Shown here: piece after piece, positions 42,694 to 50,832 of the stretch
Numbering within the stretch: the first letter of the stretch is position 1
Layout of the letters: every line of letters starts with the position of its first letter
Source of the DNA: Actinomadura darangshiensis
GTDB lineage: Bacteria > Actinomycetota > Actinomycetes > Streptosporangiales > Streptosporangiaceae
Direction: 5' to 3'
NCBI RefSeq assembly: GCF_004349235.1
Contig: NZ_SMKY01000012.1
Coordinates: forward strand, 1 to 64,000
Length of the DNA stretch: 64,000 nucleotides
Position numbers and translations under genes: made by a program
The notes under the pieces: generated by a model
Seen by the model: the letters and a program-made list of their open reading frames with translations, nothing else
What the model was told of the DNA's origin: nothing
Database searches by the model: none

Positions 42694-44674
42694 TGTCACC
42701 CTCGAGAACTTCGGTGCCTATCAGGGCAAGCAGTCTCTCGAGCTGGCTACCCGCCCTGGCAGGCCGATCGTCCTGATCGGTGGCCTCAACGGCTGCGGCA
42801 AAACCACCCTGCTGGACGCGATCCAACTGGCGTTGTACGGGGCCCGTGCACGCACCAGTGGCCGCGGCAACCGCCCCTACGACGATTATCTCCGTGACAG
42901 CGTCAATCGGCAGGCCAGCCCTAAGCACGCCAAGGTGGTCGTTGAGTTCTCTTCAACGGTTGAAGGGCGTGAGCGTCGCTACAAGGTGGTACGGTCTTGG
43001 GAGGTCAAAGGCAAGTCCGTACGCGAATTCCTCAATGTGCTCATTGATGGTGAGCTCGACCTTGTGGTCAGCGAGCAGTGGGCCGATTATGTCGAGGACC
43101 TCCTCCCTCTTGAGGCGTCGTCACTCTTCTTCTTCGACGGAGAGAAGATCGAGTCGCTCGCGAACCCCGACCGAGCGGCATCAGCGATCGCGTCCGCCGT
43201 GCAATCGCTGCTTGGCCTGAACTCGGTCGAACGACTGCGTAATGACCTGCTCGCTGTCCAGCGGCGGCAAAAGATCTCAAAGGAAGACCAGGAAGCGCTG
43301 GATAAGATCCAAAAGATCGAGGGTCAACTCAGGCAGGTCGACCAATTCGCTGAAGATATCAATCAGCGCGTCGCGTCGAAGACAGCTGCGCTGACAGCAG
43401 CTGAGCGCCAGTTCGCTACAATCGACGATACCTTCGCCAAGGAGGGCGGCGACCTCTACTCCAGACGGGCGGCACTTGAAGCCGAGCGATCTCAGATAGT
43501 TTCGCAACTCAAGAGCATCAATGAGGTGCTGACGAACGCCCTCGCCGCTGGTCCCCTCCCGCTCGCGCTGCTAACTCCGCAGCTCTCGACCATTCGTGAC
43601 ATGGTGGAAAAGGAGCGGCAGGCAGCAGAGACAGCACAAGTCATTGACGTGCTGACCGAGCGCGACGCCAAACTACTGGCGCTGCTGAAGGATCTTGTGT
43701 CCGCGCAGAGTCTTACAGCCGCTGAGAAGCACCTCGGCGTCGACCGGGACCAACGCGCATCGATCGTCACGGAGACACGCCGGGTGCTCAACTTTCCCGA
43801 CGAATCCCTGTCCCAGCTCCTGTCCATAGACGAAACCCTGCAGCAGGAATCGGCACGAGCACATGAGCTCATCGAACAAGCGCAACTCCACCAAGAGCGG
43901 CTAAATGTTCTTGAACGTCAGCTTGCCGGCGTGCCCGACCGGGATGCGATCGCCGCGCTCCTCGAGGCACGGGATGCTCAGCGAGATGAGGTGACCCGCG
44001 TCAAAACGGAGCTCGGCAAGCTTAAGGAAGAGCTGGACGTTACACGGCGACGCCGTGAGCAACTTATGCTCGAGCGTGAGCGTGCCTACAAGGGACGCGC
44101 AGCGAACCTGGCCCAGGTAGAGGACGCGGAACGCGTCGTCGCTTATGCTAATAAAGTGCGAGCGACCATGGATAAGTTCGGTGCTGTACTTCTGCAAAGG
44201 CACATCAATAAGCTCGAAGTCGCGGTTTTGCAGAGCTTCCAGCACCTGATGCGCAAGACTGCGCTGGTGAGCGACCTACGTATCGATACAGAGAAGTTCA
44301 CACTCACTATGATCGGCCCAGACGATCAGGAACTGGACCCGTCTCGACTTAGCGCAGGTGAGCGACAGCTCCTCGCGGTTTCACTCCTCTGGGGACTGGC
44401 GAAGGTGGCCGGCAACCGCCTTCCCAGCGTTATCGACACTCCTCTCGGCCGCCTCGACAGCCGACACCGGGAACACTTGGTGGACCGCTACTTCCCGCAT
44501 GCCAGTCACCAGGTGCTCCTGCTGTCCACAGACGAAGAGATAGACGAGTATCTCCTCAGCAAGCTGAAGCCCTCGATCGCACACACTTACACGCTGGTCC
44601 ATGACGACAAGACGTTTACTACCTCGATCGAGCCCGGCTACTGGTGGACCGGAGGCACGGCACATGTCGCTTGA
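42680..44674 (+). CDS. dndD: DndD, SMC-like ATPase of the modification complex
   Basis: A 664-residue protein. It has MLLLNVTLENFGAYQG and Walker A GGLNGCGKTTLL (34-45), extended coiled coils (about 200-300 and 390-490), ABC signature LSAGERQLLAVSLLWGL and Walker B PSVIDTPLGRLD. This matches DndD, which couples ATP hydrolysis to DNA handling during phosphorothioation. There is no zinc-hook cysteine pair, unlike the paralogue at 34,710. Confidence 0.94.
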   Translation: MLLLNVTLENFGAYQGKQSLELATRPGRPIVLIGGLNGCGKTTLLDAIQLALYGARARTSGRGNRPYDDYLRDSVNRQASPKHAKVVVEFSSTVEGRERRYKVVRSWEVKGKSVREFLNVLIDGELDLVVSEQWADYVEDLLPLEASSLFFFDGEKIESLANPDRAASAIASAVQSLLGLNSVERLRNDLLAVQRRQKISKEDQEALDKIQKIEGQLRQVDQFAEDINQRVASKTAALTAAERQFATIDDTFAKEGGDLYSRRAALEAERSQIVSQLKSINEVLTNALAAGPLPLALLTPQLSTIRDMVEKERQAAETAQVIDVLTERDAKLLALLKDLVSAQSLTAAEKHLGVDRDQRASIVTETRRVLNFPDESLSQLLSIDETLQQESARAHELIEQAQLHQERLNVLERQLAGVPDRDAIAALLEARDAQRDEVTRVKTELGKLKEELDVTRRRREQLMLERERAYKGRAANLAQVEDAERVVAYANKVRATMDKFGAVLLQRHINKLEVAVLQSFQHLMRKTALVSDLRIDTEKFTLTMIGPDDQELDPSRLSAGERQLLAVSLLWGLAKVAGNRLPSVIDTPLGRLDSRHREHLVDRYFPHASHQVLLLSTDEEIDEYLLSKLKPSIAHTYTLVHDDKTFTTSIEPGYWWTGGTAHVA

Positions 44675-45041
44675 CAACGTTCGGCTCTCTCAGCCGGCCA
44701 AAGACCAGCTGATCAAGCTCAAGCGCATCACGGGCATCAAGAACTGGAACACCCTGTGCCGTTGGGCCCTCACACTTTCCCTTCACGACCCGAGCCCGCC
44801 CCTGGTCCGCGACATCAACACGGACTCCAACGTCGAGATGTCCTGGAAAACGTTCGCCGGCAAGTACAGCGACATTTACCTGGTACTCCTCAAACAACGT
44901 TGCCTGGCCGATGGCCAGGAGCCGACAGAGGAGAACCTCTTCCACACCCTCACGATCCACATCCACCGGGGCATCGGCCACCTAGCAGGCCGCCAGGGCC
45001 TCAAGTCCATCAGTGACCTGATCTCGCTTGCCGCGACTTGA
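44664..45041 (+). CDS. dndE: DndE
   Basis: The ATG at 44,664 overlaps the dndD stop. The 125-residue protein has the DndE pattern: RLSQPAKDQLIKLKRITGI, NTLCRWALTLSL and IHIHRGIGHLAG. DndE is a small DNA-binding component (nicked-DNA binder) of the DndCDE complex. It ends the dndBCDE operon. No dndFGH (dptFGH) genes follow. Confidence 0.94.
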   Translation: MSLDNVRLSQPAKDQLIKLKRITGIKNWNTLCRWALTLSLHDPSPPLVRDINTDSNVEMSWKTFAGKYSDIYLVLLKQRCLADGQEPTEENLFHTLTIHIHRGIGHLAGRQGLKSISDLISLAAT

Positions 45042-45125
45042 TATTTTAGCCCGACGTCATGAGACGGTCTTCTAATCACAGCAGCCTGAGGCTCAAGAGT
45101 TTCGTCGGCTTCATTTCTGTAGGAA

Positions 45126-45944
45126 TCATAGGGATTTTCGCACTTCAGAACCGAACTTCTCCAGATCCCAAACATCAAAGGGAACATCAAAAAGAGTGCG
45201 AACCTCCGCAGTAAGGATTGGATGCGGCATGCCGTGAGTACTCCAATCGGCCTTGCGGTCATTGGTCAGTAGAACCACCTGTTTAAAGTTTTGGCCACCT
45301 GGCTCGGATTCATGTACTAGCAAGCCAAAGAGAAAATCGGCCCACACATAAAAGTCACCGTCACCAGCATCCTTAAATCCCGGCGGCGTCCTGGTGCTAT
45401 TTCTGATCTGTGCTGCGCAGATAAAACGATCTCGTGGCACAAAACTGCAACATGATTTGCTTTGAAGGATTTCAAGCATCCTGGTGACGCTATCCCCGAC
45501 ATTTTCGTCGTAGATATACCCAAATTGCCGTTGAAATCGTTCCAGCATTTTTAGTACTTCATCTTCGAAGTCGCCAAATCGCGAGTCTATCTTCTTCGCT
45601 TCTACTGCAAGGGAGTCGAAGCGTTTCCTTAAGGTGGTACCTACAGTGTCTACGACGTTCAGTTGGTTGTTCCAGAACTCCTGGATCGCCTGGCCAGGTA
45701 TAACGAGTGGCGCGGCGTGTTGTATTAGATAGTCCAATATTTCGACACTGCGCTTCTCGGTCGCTAGTCGTAGAAATACGCTAGCGTCAAACCCAAGGGC
45801 GACTTCGTTTAGAGATACAGATGGCTTTGGAGCCTTCTGGACTGCTTGTGTGAGCGCGGCGATGGCATCCACTGGAGATTGCCGATTTAGCACAGCTTCG
45901 AGGCGATCAAGGGAAGCTGCATGCGGGGTATCAATACCAGACAT
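45126..45944 (-). CDS. PIN-like domain protein
   Basis: A 272-residue protein whose acidic residues fit a PIN-like (DUF4935-type) nuclease: Asp53 in LGFDASVFLRL, Glu89 in AIQEFWNN, Asp195/197 and Asp203 in GDGDFYVWADFL, and Asp229 in LLTNDRKADW. A helical insert lies between the first and second halves. PIN-like proteins are usually RNases. It overlaps the upstream DUF262 gene by 14 bp, so the two are translationally coupled. DNA here is notably AT-richer than the dnd genes, a sign of separate acquisition. Confidence 0.8.
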   Translation of the reverse strand: MSGIDTPHAASLDRLEAVLNRQSPVDAIAALTQAVQKAPKPSVSLNEVALGFDASVFLRLATEKRSVEILDYLIQHAAPLVIPGQAIQEFWNNQLNVVDTVGTTLRKRFDSLAVEAKKIDSRFGDFEDEVLKMLERFQRQFGYIYDENVGDSVTRMLEILQSKSCCSFVPRDRFICAAQIRNSTRTPPGFKDAGDGDFYVWADFLFGLLVHESEPGGQNFKQVVLLTNDRKADWSTHGMPHPILTAEVRTLFDVPFDVWDLEKFGSEVRKSL

Positions 45945-47553
45945 TCGCGGCCTCCATTGCGAGTTCGTTTCCTACAATTTCTACTGCCTCCGGAGTCCAC
46001 ACTTTAAGATTGCTTAGCTTCTCGTCTATTTCGCCACCTATTGCCCGCGGGATGAGATGTTGTTGAACTCCGGTCCATGTGCTCGCTCCGCGAGGACGCC
46101 TGTCGAGGTCGACTAGGATGGTATTACCAAGTGTCGAACCCCAATAGGCCACATCGTCGTCGCCGAAGCCGGGCCAGTCCTGACTAGCAGCTTGACGCGG
46201 CCGCAGGTGCTGCAGGGTTCCCGCTGGGACGGGTGTCATAGTGCTGCAGACTATGGAGCGCCGAATAAAGGTGAGGACACCTTTGTTGTAGCTGCGATGA
46301 CTAAGCTGTTCGACGAAGTCTTCACGGGAATGATTCATATCTTGCAGTGCGATAAGTCCCTGCTGGCAAGACCCAGTCTCATGTACTATACGGGCTGCAT
46401 CTGCGAACTTTCGCTCCACGCTGCCTGCACCGAGGTTTCCAACGACCACCCTCTTCACTATGAGTTTGAGCACTTCGAGCATTCCCGACGTTGCATCATC
46501 GGTTGAGCTCATGGCGAGAAGCAAGGGCCTGACTGCGGTGACGCCCAGCTCGTTCAGTGCTGCGAATGCGCCCAATGCATCCTGATCCGCCGGCCCATCC
46601 AGGGTTGGGTCTATAAGCTGCAAATAGAGGGGAATTTGGATTTGGAGTTGTTTCATGAGCTCGTCGACCGAAATTGGAGCTACATCCTCAAATCCTCCCC
46701 TTCTTGATATGTAGTTGTATAGGTCTTTTGGCAAGATGTAGCCTGCTGTAAGATTGACCACGTGTCGGATGAACCCGACAAAGTTTTGGCTGCCCGACAC
46801 TTCGAACTGTTCAGCCATGCGATACCACTGGTCGTACCGCGACTCTCGAGCCTCTGTGGGCGTCTTGCGTAGGACGTAGTTCTTTAGTAGGTCCGCAGTA
46901 GTTAGCTGCCGCCCTCGGGTGTTAACTACTTCGAATACGCTATATGCTGCGGCCTCATCCGGATGCTCGAAAACTGCTACGTAAAGCTCGTCATTAATGA
47001 ACTCCGCCCAGGTGCCCAAGTCCCGAAACGCTTCTTTTCCGTTGCCACTTGGCAATGACTTTCTAATGTATTGGTACGCCTCCCACAAGCGTTCAGAGGA
47101 GGATCCCTTAGTTGCCAGCGTTCGCGCGTCGATATCGCCGTGGTCAATAATCGACTGCAGAGTCTGGTCGGCTCTAGGATCCGTGAGCGTGACACGGGGG
47201 AGTATTTTATCGGTGGTGTAATCCATGGATCGAAGCATGGTTGAATGGAGCTGCTCTGCAAGCGCCTTGCGGCCCACCGTAATAGCAGCGCTTCGCAAAG
47301 CTGCTGCGAGTAGCGTGATGGTGAGTAGTCGCTGCTGACCGTCAACGACCTGTTTTGGTTTACCCTCGCCTGTAAGGACTATCAATCCAAGAAAGTATGG
47401 ACCTTTGCCACGGGCTTGAGACAGGTCGTTCCAAAATTCAGCAACCTCGGTCGATTGCCATGCATATTCCCGTTGATATTCCGGAATAGTAAAAGTGTAG
47501 CTGGAAAGAAGTGATCCTACGGTCGTAGCAGAAGCATTTAGTGGTGCGCTCAC
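45931..47553 (-). CDS. DUF262 (GmrS-like) protein with degenerate C-terminal HNH region
   Basis: A 540-residue protein with the DUF262 hallmarks FTIPEYQREYAW (21-32) and VVDGQQRLLT (69-78). The DGQQR motif is that of the GmrS nucleotidase/ATPase subunit of type IV restriction enzymes. The C-terminus has HLIPRAIGGEI and SNLKVWTPEAVEI, resembling the DUF1524/HNH half but without a full HNH set. The gene leads a two-gene operon with the PIN-like protein, perhaps with the nuclease role moved to PIN. Codon usage is AT-rich. Confidence 0.85.
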   Translation of the reverse strand: MSAPLNASATTVGSLLSSYTFTIPEYQREYAWQSTEVAEFWNDLSQARGKGPYFLGLIVLTGEGKPKQVVDGQQRLLTITLLAAALRSAAITVGRKALAEQLHSTMLRSMDYTTDKILPRVTLTDPRADQTLQSIIDHGDIDARTLATKGSSSERLWEAYQYIRKSLPSGNGKEAFRDLGTWAEFINDELYVAVFEHPDEAAAYSVFEVVNTRGRQLTTADLLKNYVLRKTPTEARESRYDQWYRMAEQFEVSGSQNFVGFIRHVVNLTAGYILPKDLYNYISRRGGFEDVAPISVDELMKQLQIQIPLYLQLIDPTLDGPADQDALGAFAALNELGVTAVRPLLLAMSSTDDATSGMLEVLKLIVKRVVVGNLGAGSVERKFADAARIVHETGSCQQGLIALQDMNHSREDFVEQLSHRSYNKGVLTFIRRSIVCSTMTPVPAGTLQHLRPRQAASQDWPGFGDDDVAYWGSTLGNTILVDLDRRPRGASTWTGVQQHLIPRAIGGEIDEKLSNLKVWTPEAVEIVGNELAMEAANVWY

Positions 47554-47677
47554 ATGAATCCACTTTCTGTCTTCTCGGCCCTGATGTTATTTTTGATACC
47601 TAGAATTAGCAATTTGTTGAGAGGTTGCGTCTGCCCTCATTGAGGCTCGGTCGAGTAACCTACTATGCCATGGTCTT

Positions 47678-47693
47678 GACATGTGCGCATGTC
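47678..47693. promoter_or_regulatory. Palindrome GACATG-tgcg-CATGTC
   Basis: A perfect 6-bp inverted repeat about 125 bp upstream of the DUF262 start, a candidate operator of the DUF262/PIN operon. Confidence 0.35.
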
Positions 47694-47843
47694 CAGTGTT
47701 GGTCGTGTTCCTGTGTCGCTCTTGTGGCATAGATTTAACGATCTGCCGAGGGGGCTTACGGCGTGTCTCGTGTCGTCAGATCTGTGACGTTGAGTAAGTT
47801 GCGGGAGCATGTCGAGCGTGGCGGAGTCGTGTGGTTCACGTCA

Positions 47844-48345
47844 TCAGGAGTGGGAGAGGGGCTGGCGCCGACCCCTCGATGGTACGGGTCCGTGGCTGTT
47901 GCCACCGGGGGAGCAAGGTGCGAACTTGGCGAAGACGGTCTCCCAGAGCGGCCAGTCGATCGCGACCCGGTGGCTTCGATGCTGTGGGCCGTCCGCTCGA
48001 CGGGGCCGTCGTGCCTGAAGTCGATGGCGGGTATGTGCTTCAGGAAGCGGCCGAAGTGCCGGTCGCAGAACTCGCGGTAGTTGCGGGTGTCGAGGATGAA
48101 GCCGTGGACGGCGATGTCGACCAGCGGACCGCAGCCGATCTCGAGCTTCTCGCCCCACTTCTCCATGGCGGTGATGAGGTAGGCCACGGCCTGGCCGAAG
48201 AGGCGTCCAGCCATCACGGTGTCGAAGGGGTGGTCGCGGACGAGGAGGGCGATCTGCCGTTCCCATACCTGCGGGTCGACGAAGGATCTGGGGTCTCTGG
48301 TCGTGCTGTCGTCGGATGGACTTCCTGGACGGTGGTGCTGGTCAT
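47844..48345 (-). pseudogene. Frameshifted small gene
   Basis: A good start (ATG at 48,345, GGAGG before it) reads MTSTTVQEVHPTTARPE. Then the coding signal changes frame (PRSFVDPQVWERQIALLV, RLFGQAVAYLITAMEKWGEK, HGFILDTRNYREFCDRHFG, RFLKHIPAIDF). It changes again near 47,960 to VAIDWPLWETVFAKFAPCSPGG, stopping at 47,844. Two frameshifts break one ancestral protein of about 165 residues. The middle resembles actinobacterial proteins with FILxTRxYxEFC. No function is assigned. Confidence 0.55.
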
Positions 48346-48515
48346 GCTGGCCTCCTTCAGCCGGTTGACCTTGGCCGTCTCGTGCGGCCTTAGCTCCAGG
48401 TCGGCTGAACGGTGCGGTTTGAGGAGGCTTGTGTACAGGCGGCGGACAGGGTGTGCGTCTCTTGCACGTGCTCTACTTTGCGCTGGCTGTGGGGCTTACG
48501 TTGGGTGGTTGGGTG

Positions 48516-49778
48516 TTAGCGGATTCCGCAGCGGGCAGCTAGCCCGCGTAAGTCTGGGGACGTCTGGCCTGAGGTTAAGAGTCCGGTGACCAGGCCGCGG
48601 ACGGCGGGACGGGAGTGCGTCTCTTGCGGCGCGGCGCGTTCGGCGTGCAGGAGCGCTTGCAGGCATTGATCGCGACGGCCCCACATCCCGTATGCACGGG
48701 CTACGTCTGTGAAGTAGCGAGCTCGGCGCTCCACCGTAGGGAGAGCGCGTGGAGGGATCTTGCGGGCTGCTGCAATGGCTGCGGCGGGGTCTCCGGCGGC
48801 ATACTCGGCCGAGATCCGGTGGAGTTGAACCGCTGTTGGGCTGAAGCCGCTGCCGTGGTCGCGGAGGAGGACCTTACCGCCGAGGTGGGCGGCGAGCGCT
48901 GCGGCTTGCTCGGTTAGCTGCCGCATGCCGGAGTGGTCGGCGGCATGCGCTGCTGTGTAGGCGGCCGACATGACGAGAAGGCCGCGCTCGGCCGTGCGAG
49001 CGGAGTCGCGGCCTTGGAGCATGTCGTCCTCGGCCATGCCTATCGCGATCTGCTCGGCCTCGGAGTGCCAGCCGGCGCGGCGCGCCAAGACAGCCAGGTT
49101 GCGGGCCGCTTCGCCGGCTACGAGGGGATCGCCGCACGCTGTAGCTAGGGAGCGGGCTCGATCTGCTGCGACCCATCCGAGTTGGTCGTCCAGCTTGATC
49201 ATGAGGCGTGTGACCAATGTGTAGGTCTCGGCCAGGACGGTGTCAGTGGTGCTGCATGTGGCGTGAGCATTGGTGATCAACTGCGGGAGGGCGGTGGCGA
49301 GTTTGGTGTACTCGCAGTTGTCGTAGGCACGGATTGCGGATGCGAGCGTGGCACGGAGCGGGGTGGGCGGGATTGGCGCCGTTGCGGAGCCGGTAGTCAG
49401 CATGGCGCTGCGGACTCGGGTAACGAGGAGGTCCTTCGGCCTTCCTTGCGCGTCCGCGGCTGCAGAAGCGATGGCGCGGGCTGGAGGACTGGCGGCGGCA
49501 GCGGTTACGGCGAGGTTGGTCAAGAGTTGACGGCGCCGCACATCGTCCTCCGCGAGTGGCTGAACCGTCACCGTAGCGGTGATCCCCAGCGCCGTCGGGG
49601 AGATCTGTAGGACTTTGGCGAGGCGGCGGAGGGTGGCGATGTCGCCCAAGGGTTGTGCGCCGGTCTCCAGGCGAGAGACGGTGGAGCGGGAGCAGTGGAG
49701 GTGGTCGGCGAGGTCGCGCTGCGTCCAGCCGTGGGCTACGCGGGCAGATCGAACGAGCGTGCCGAGGTTCTTGCTCAT
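48516..49778 (-). CDS. XRE-family regulator with TPR-like C-terminal region
   Basis: A 420-residue protein with an XRE helix-turn-helix at the N-terminus (LGTLVRSARVAHGWTQRDLA, HCSRSTVSRLETGA) and a helical TPR-like C-terminal region. Its overall plan matches the XRE-TPR protein at the left end of the island. The gene is the last of the island, about 240 bp from the right arm-type repeats. Its partner genes are unclear. Confidence 0.85.
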   Translation of the reverse strand: MSKNLGTLVRSARVAHGWTQRDLADHLHCSRSTVSRLETGAQPLGDIATLRRLAKVLQISPTALGITATVTVQPLAEDDVRRRQLLTNLAVTAAAASPPARAIASAAADAQGRPKDLLVTRVRSAMLTTGSATAPIPPTPLRATLASAIRAYDNCEYTKLATALPQLITNAHATCSTTDTVLAETYTLVTRLMIKLDDQLGWVAADRARSLATACGDPLVAGEAARNLAVLARRAGWHSEAEQIAIGMAEDDMLQGRDSARTAERGLLVMSAAYTAAHAADHSGMRQLTEQAAALAAHLGGKVLLRDHGSGFSPTAVQLHRISAEYAAGDPAAAIAAARKIPPRALPTVERRARYFTDVARAYGMWGRRDQCLQALLHAERAAPQETHSRPAVRGLVTGLLTSGQTSPDLRGLAARCGIR

Positions 49779-49988
49779 GGCGACCCCGTGGTCCGAGGAA
49801 CGACCCCGTGGGAGTTATGCCCAAGCAGGTCGCTGGGCACTGGTGTGCGTGGCGGCCACGTTGGGTCTCTGGGGGACCGTCGGATGGCGCGGAGCTATGT
49901 CCGTTTGAGGCGCTTGGACGCGGGCGGACGGGGCCGTGGATCTGAACATGTGGGCGGAGGAGCAAGTCCGCTCGGTGCTGGCGAGGGA

Positions 49989-50038
49989 CGGACCGTGTCC
50001 GTGGGTGGAGGAAACGTTCGCGGACGAATCGCGGACAA
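49989..50038. promoter_or_regulatory. Right arm-type repeats
   Basis: CGCGGACGA (50,019-50,027) and CGCGGACAA (50,030-50,038) are spaced 11 bp, as are the left-end repeats. The 20-bp blocks from the two ends agree at 15 positions, all differences being A/G. An inverted copy, GTCCGTG, sits at 49,997-50,003. The remaining 49,779-49,988 stretch holds no gene. Confidence 0.5.
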
Positions 50039-50046
50039 AAGATCTT

Positions 50047-50078
50047 GAGGCCGGTCTCCTGTGTGGAGAACCGGCCTC
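50047..50078 (-). terminator. Terminator of tRNA-Pro
   Basis: GAGGCCGGT (50,047-50,055) pairs with ACCGGCCTC (50,070-50,078), and an inner CTCC/GGAG pairing extends the stem. On the minus strand it is followed by AAGATCTTTT. A similar structure lies next to the left tRNA copy. Confidence 0.75.
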
Positions 50079-50095
50079 TGACCTGGCGTTATGTG

Positions 50096-50169
50096 TCGGG
50101 GTGGCGGGATTTGAACCCACGACCTCTTCGTCCCGAACGAAGCGCGCTGCCAAGCTGCGCTACACCCCG
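50096..50169 (-). tRNA. tRNA-Pro (anticodon CGG)
   Basis: The minus strand folds as a complete tRNA: acceptor CGGGGTG/CACCCCG, D-arm, anticodon stem CTTCG/CGAAG around TTCGGGA (anticodon CGG), and T-arm with GGTTCAAATCC. The discriminator is A and CCA is not encoded. It is the intact copy at the right end of the island; its 3' half is repeated at 10,667-10,712. Confidence 0.93.
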
Positions 50170-50244
50170 GTGGTGGCTGCCCGGGAGTCGTACGTTCTCC
50201 CGGCGCCTTGTCCACCTTAGCGGATGCCAAGGGGTGCTGCGTCC

Positions 50245-50832
50245 CTATTTACGGGCTGTGAAGGCGGTCACGGCGCCGGAGGGCGTGAGGGTTATGTCTG
50301 TTAGGTCGGCCGTCTCCAGCCAGGTGTGGAGGTCGGTCACCGTGCCTGGGGTGCCGAAGCTGCCTTGGTGTTGGAGGAGGGTTATCAGGGGGTCGCGGCC
50401 GGAGCCTCGGGTGATTGTTGTGCCGGTGAGGGTGCCGCCTGGGCGTAGGACTCGGGTCAGTTCGCGGATCGCGGTGGCTGGGTCGTCCAGGCAGTGGAGG
50501 CCGTTGTACGTGAGGCAGGCGTCGAAGGTGGCGTCGCCGAAGGGGAGGGCGTAGATGTCTGTTTGTAGGAGGGATTTCGTTCTGCGGCGGGCTCGTTTGA
50601 GCATGGTTGGGGAGATGTCGGCGGCTATGTGGCGGGGGTTGTCGTCTACCGCTATGCCGCCGCCGCAGGGGATGTCGAGGGTCAGGGCCGAGGTGTCTTG
50701 GGCGGCTATGGCGTCCCGGAGGTGGTCTATGTCGTAACCCCAGAGGACGCGGGCTCCCACGCGGGAGAGGATGCGGTTCTGGACTGCGTAGTCGTAGAGC
50801 GCGGCGGTGAAGGGGGCGGTCTTCCAGTTCAC
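50245..50832 (-). CDS. Class I SAM-dependent methyltransferase
   Basis: A 195-residue Methyltransf_11-type protein: SAM-binding [11 protein letters not shown] (about 55), [27 protein letters not shown] and [12 protein letters not shown]. The substrate is unknown. It overlaps the phosphoesterase gene by 4 bp and is probably co-transcribed with it. Confidence 0.88.
   Translation of the reverse strand: MNWKTAPFTAALYDYAVQNRILSRVGARVLWGYDIDHLRDAIAAQDTSALTLDIPCGGGIAVDDNPRHIAADISPTMLKRARRRTKSLLQTDIYALPFGDATFDACLTYNGLHCLDDPATAIRELTRVLRPGGTLTGTTITRGSGRDPLITLLQHQGSFGTPGTVTDLHTWLETADLTDITLTPSGAVTAFTARK

Larger units (their letters stand above)
10667..50138. mobile_element. Putative 39.5-kb mobilisable genomic island in tRNA-Pro(CGG)
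   Basis: It is bounded by the 46-bp imperfect direct repeat of the tRNA-Pro 3' half. It carries a tyrosine integrase at the left end, MobC and a MOB relaxase, a small excisionase-like helix-turn-helix protein, and cargo dominated by defence-type genes (TIR operon, dnd, DUF262/PIN). No FtsK/TraB-type transfer gene or type IV secretion gene is seen inside. It therefore looks like an integrative mobilisable element or genomic island, not a self-transmissible one. The frameshifted integrase suggests it may be immobilised. Confidence 0.7.

Noticed and set aside
47763-48080. Small plus-strand gene starting SRVVRSVTLSKLREHVERGG, antitoxin-like at first sight
   Set aside because: Only the first 25 residues look antitoxin-like. 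The rest is antisense to the decayed gene, and no toxin gene is adjacent.
47844-48589. Plus-strand frame of about 250 codons over the decayed gene
   Set aside because: Val/Asp/Glu-rich antisense pattern. The minus strand has a ribosome site and conserved-looking segments.
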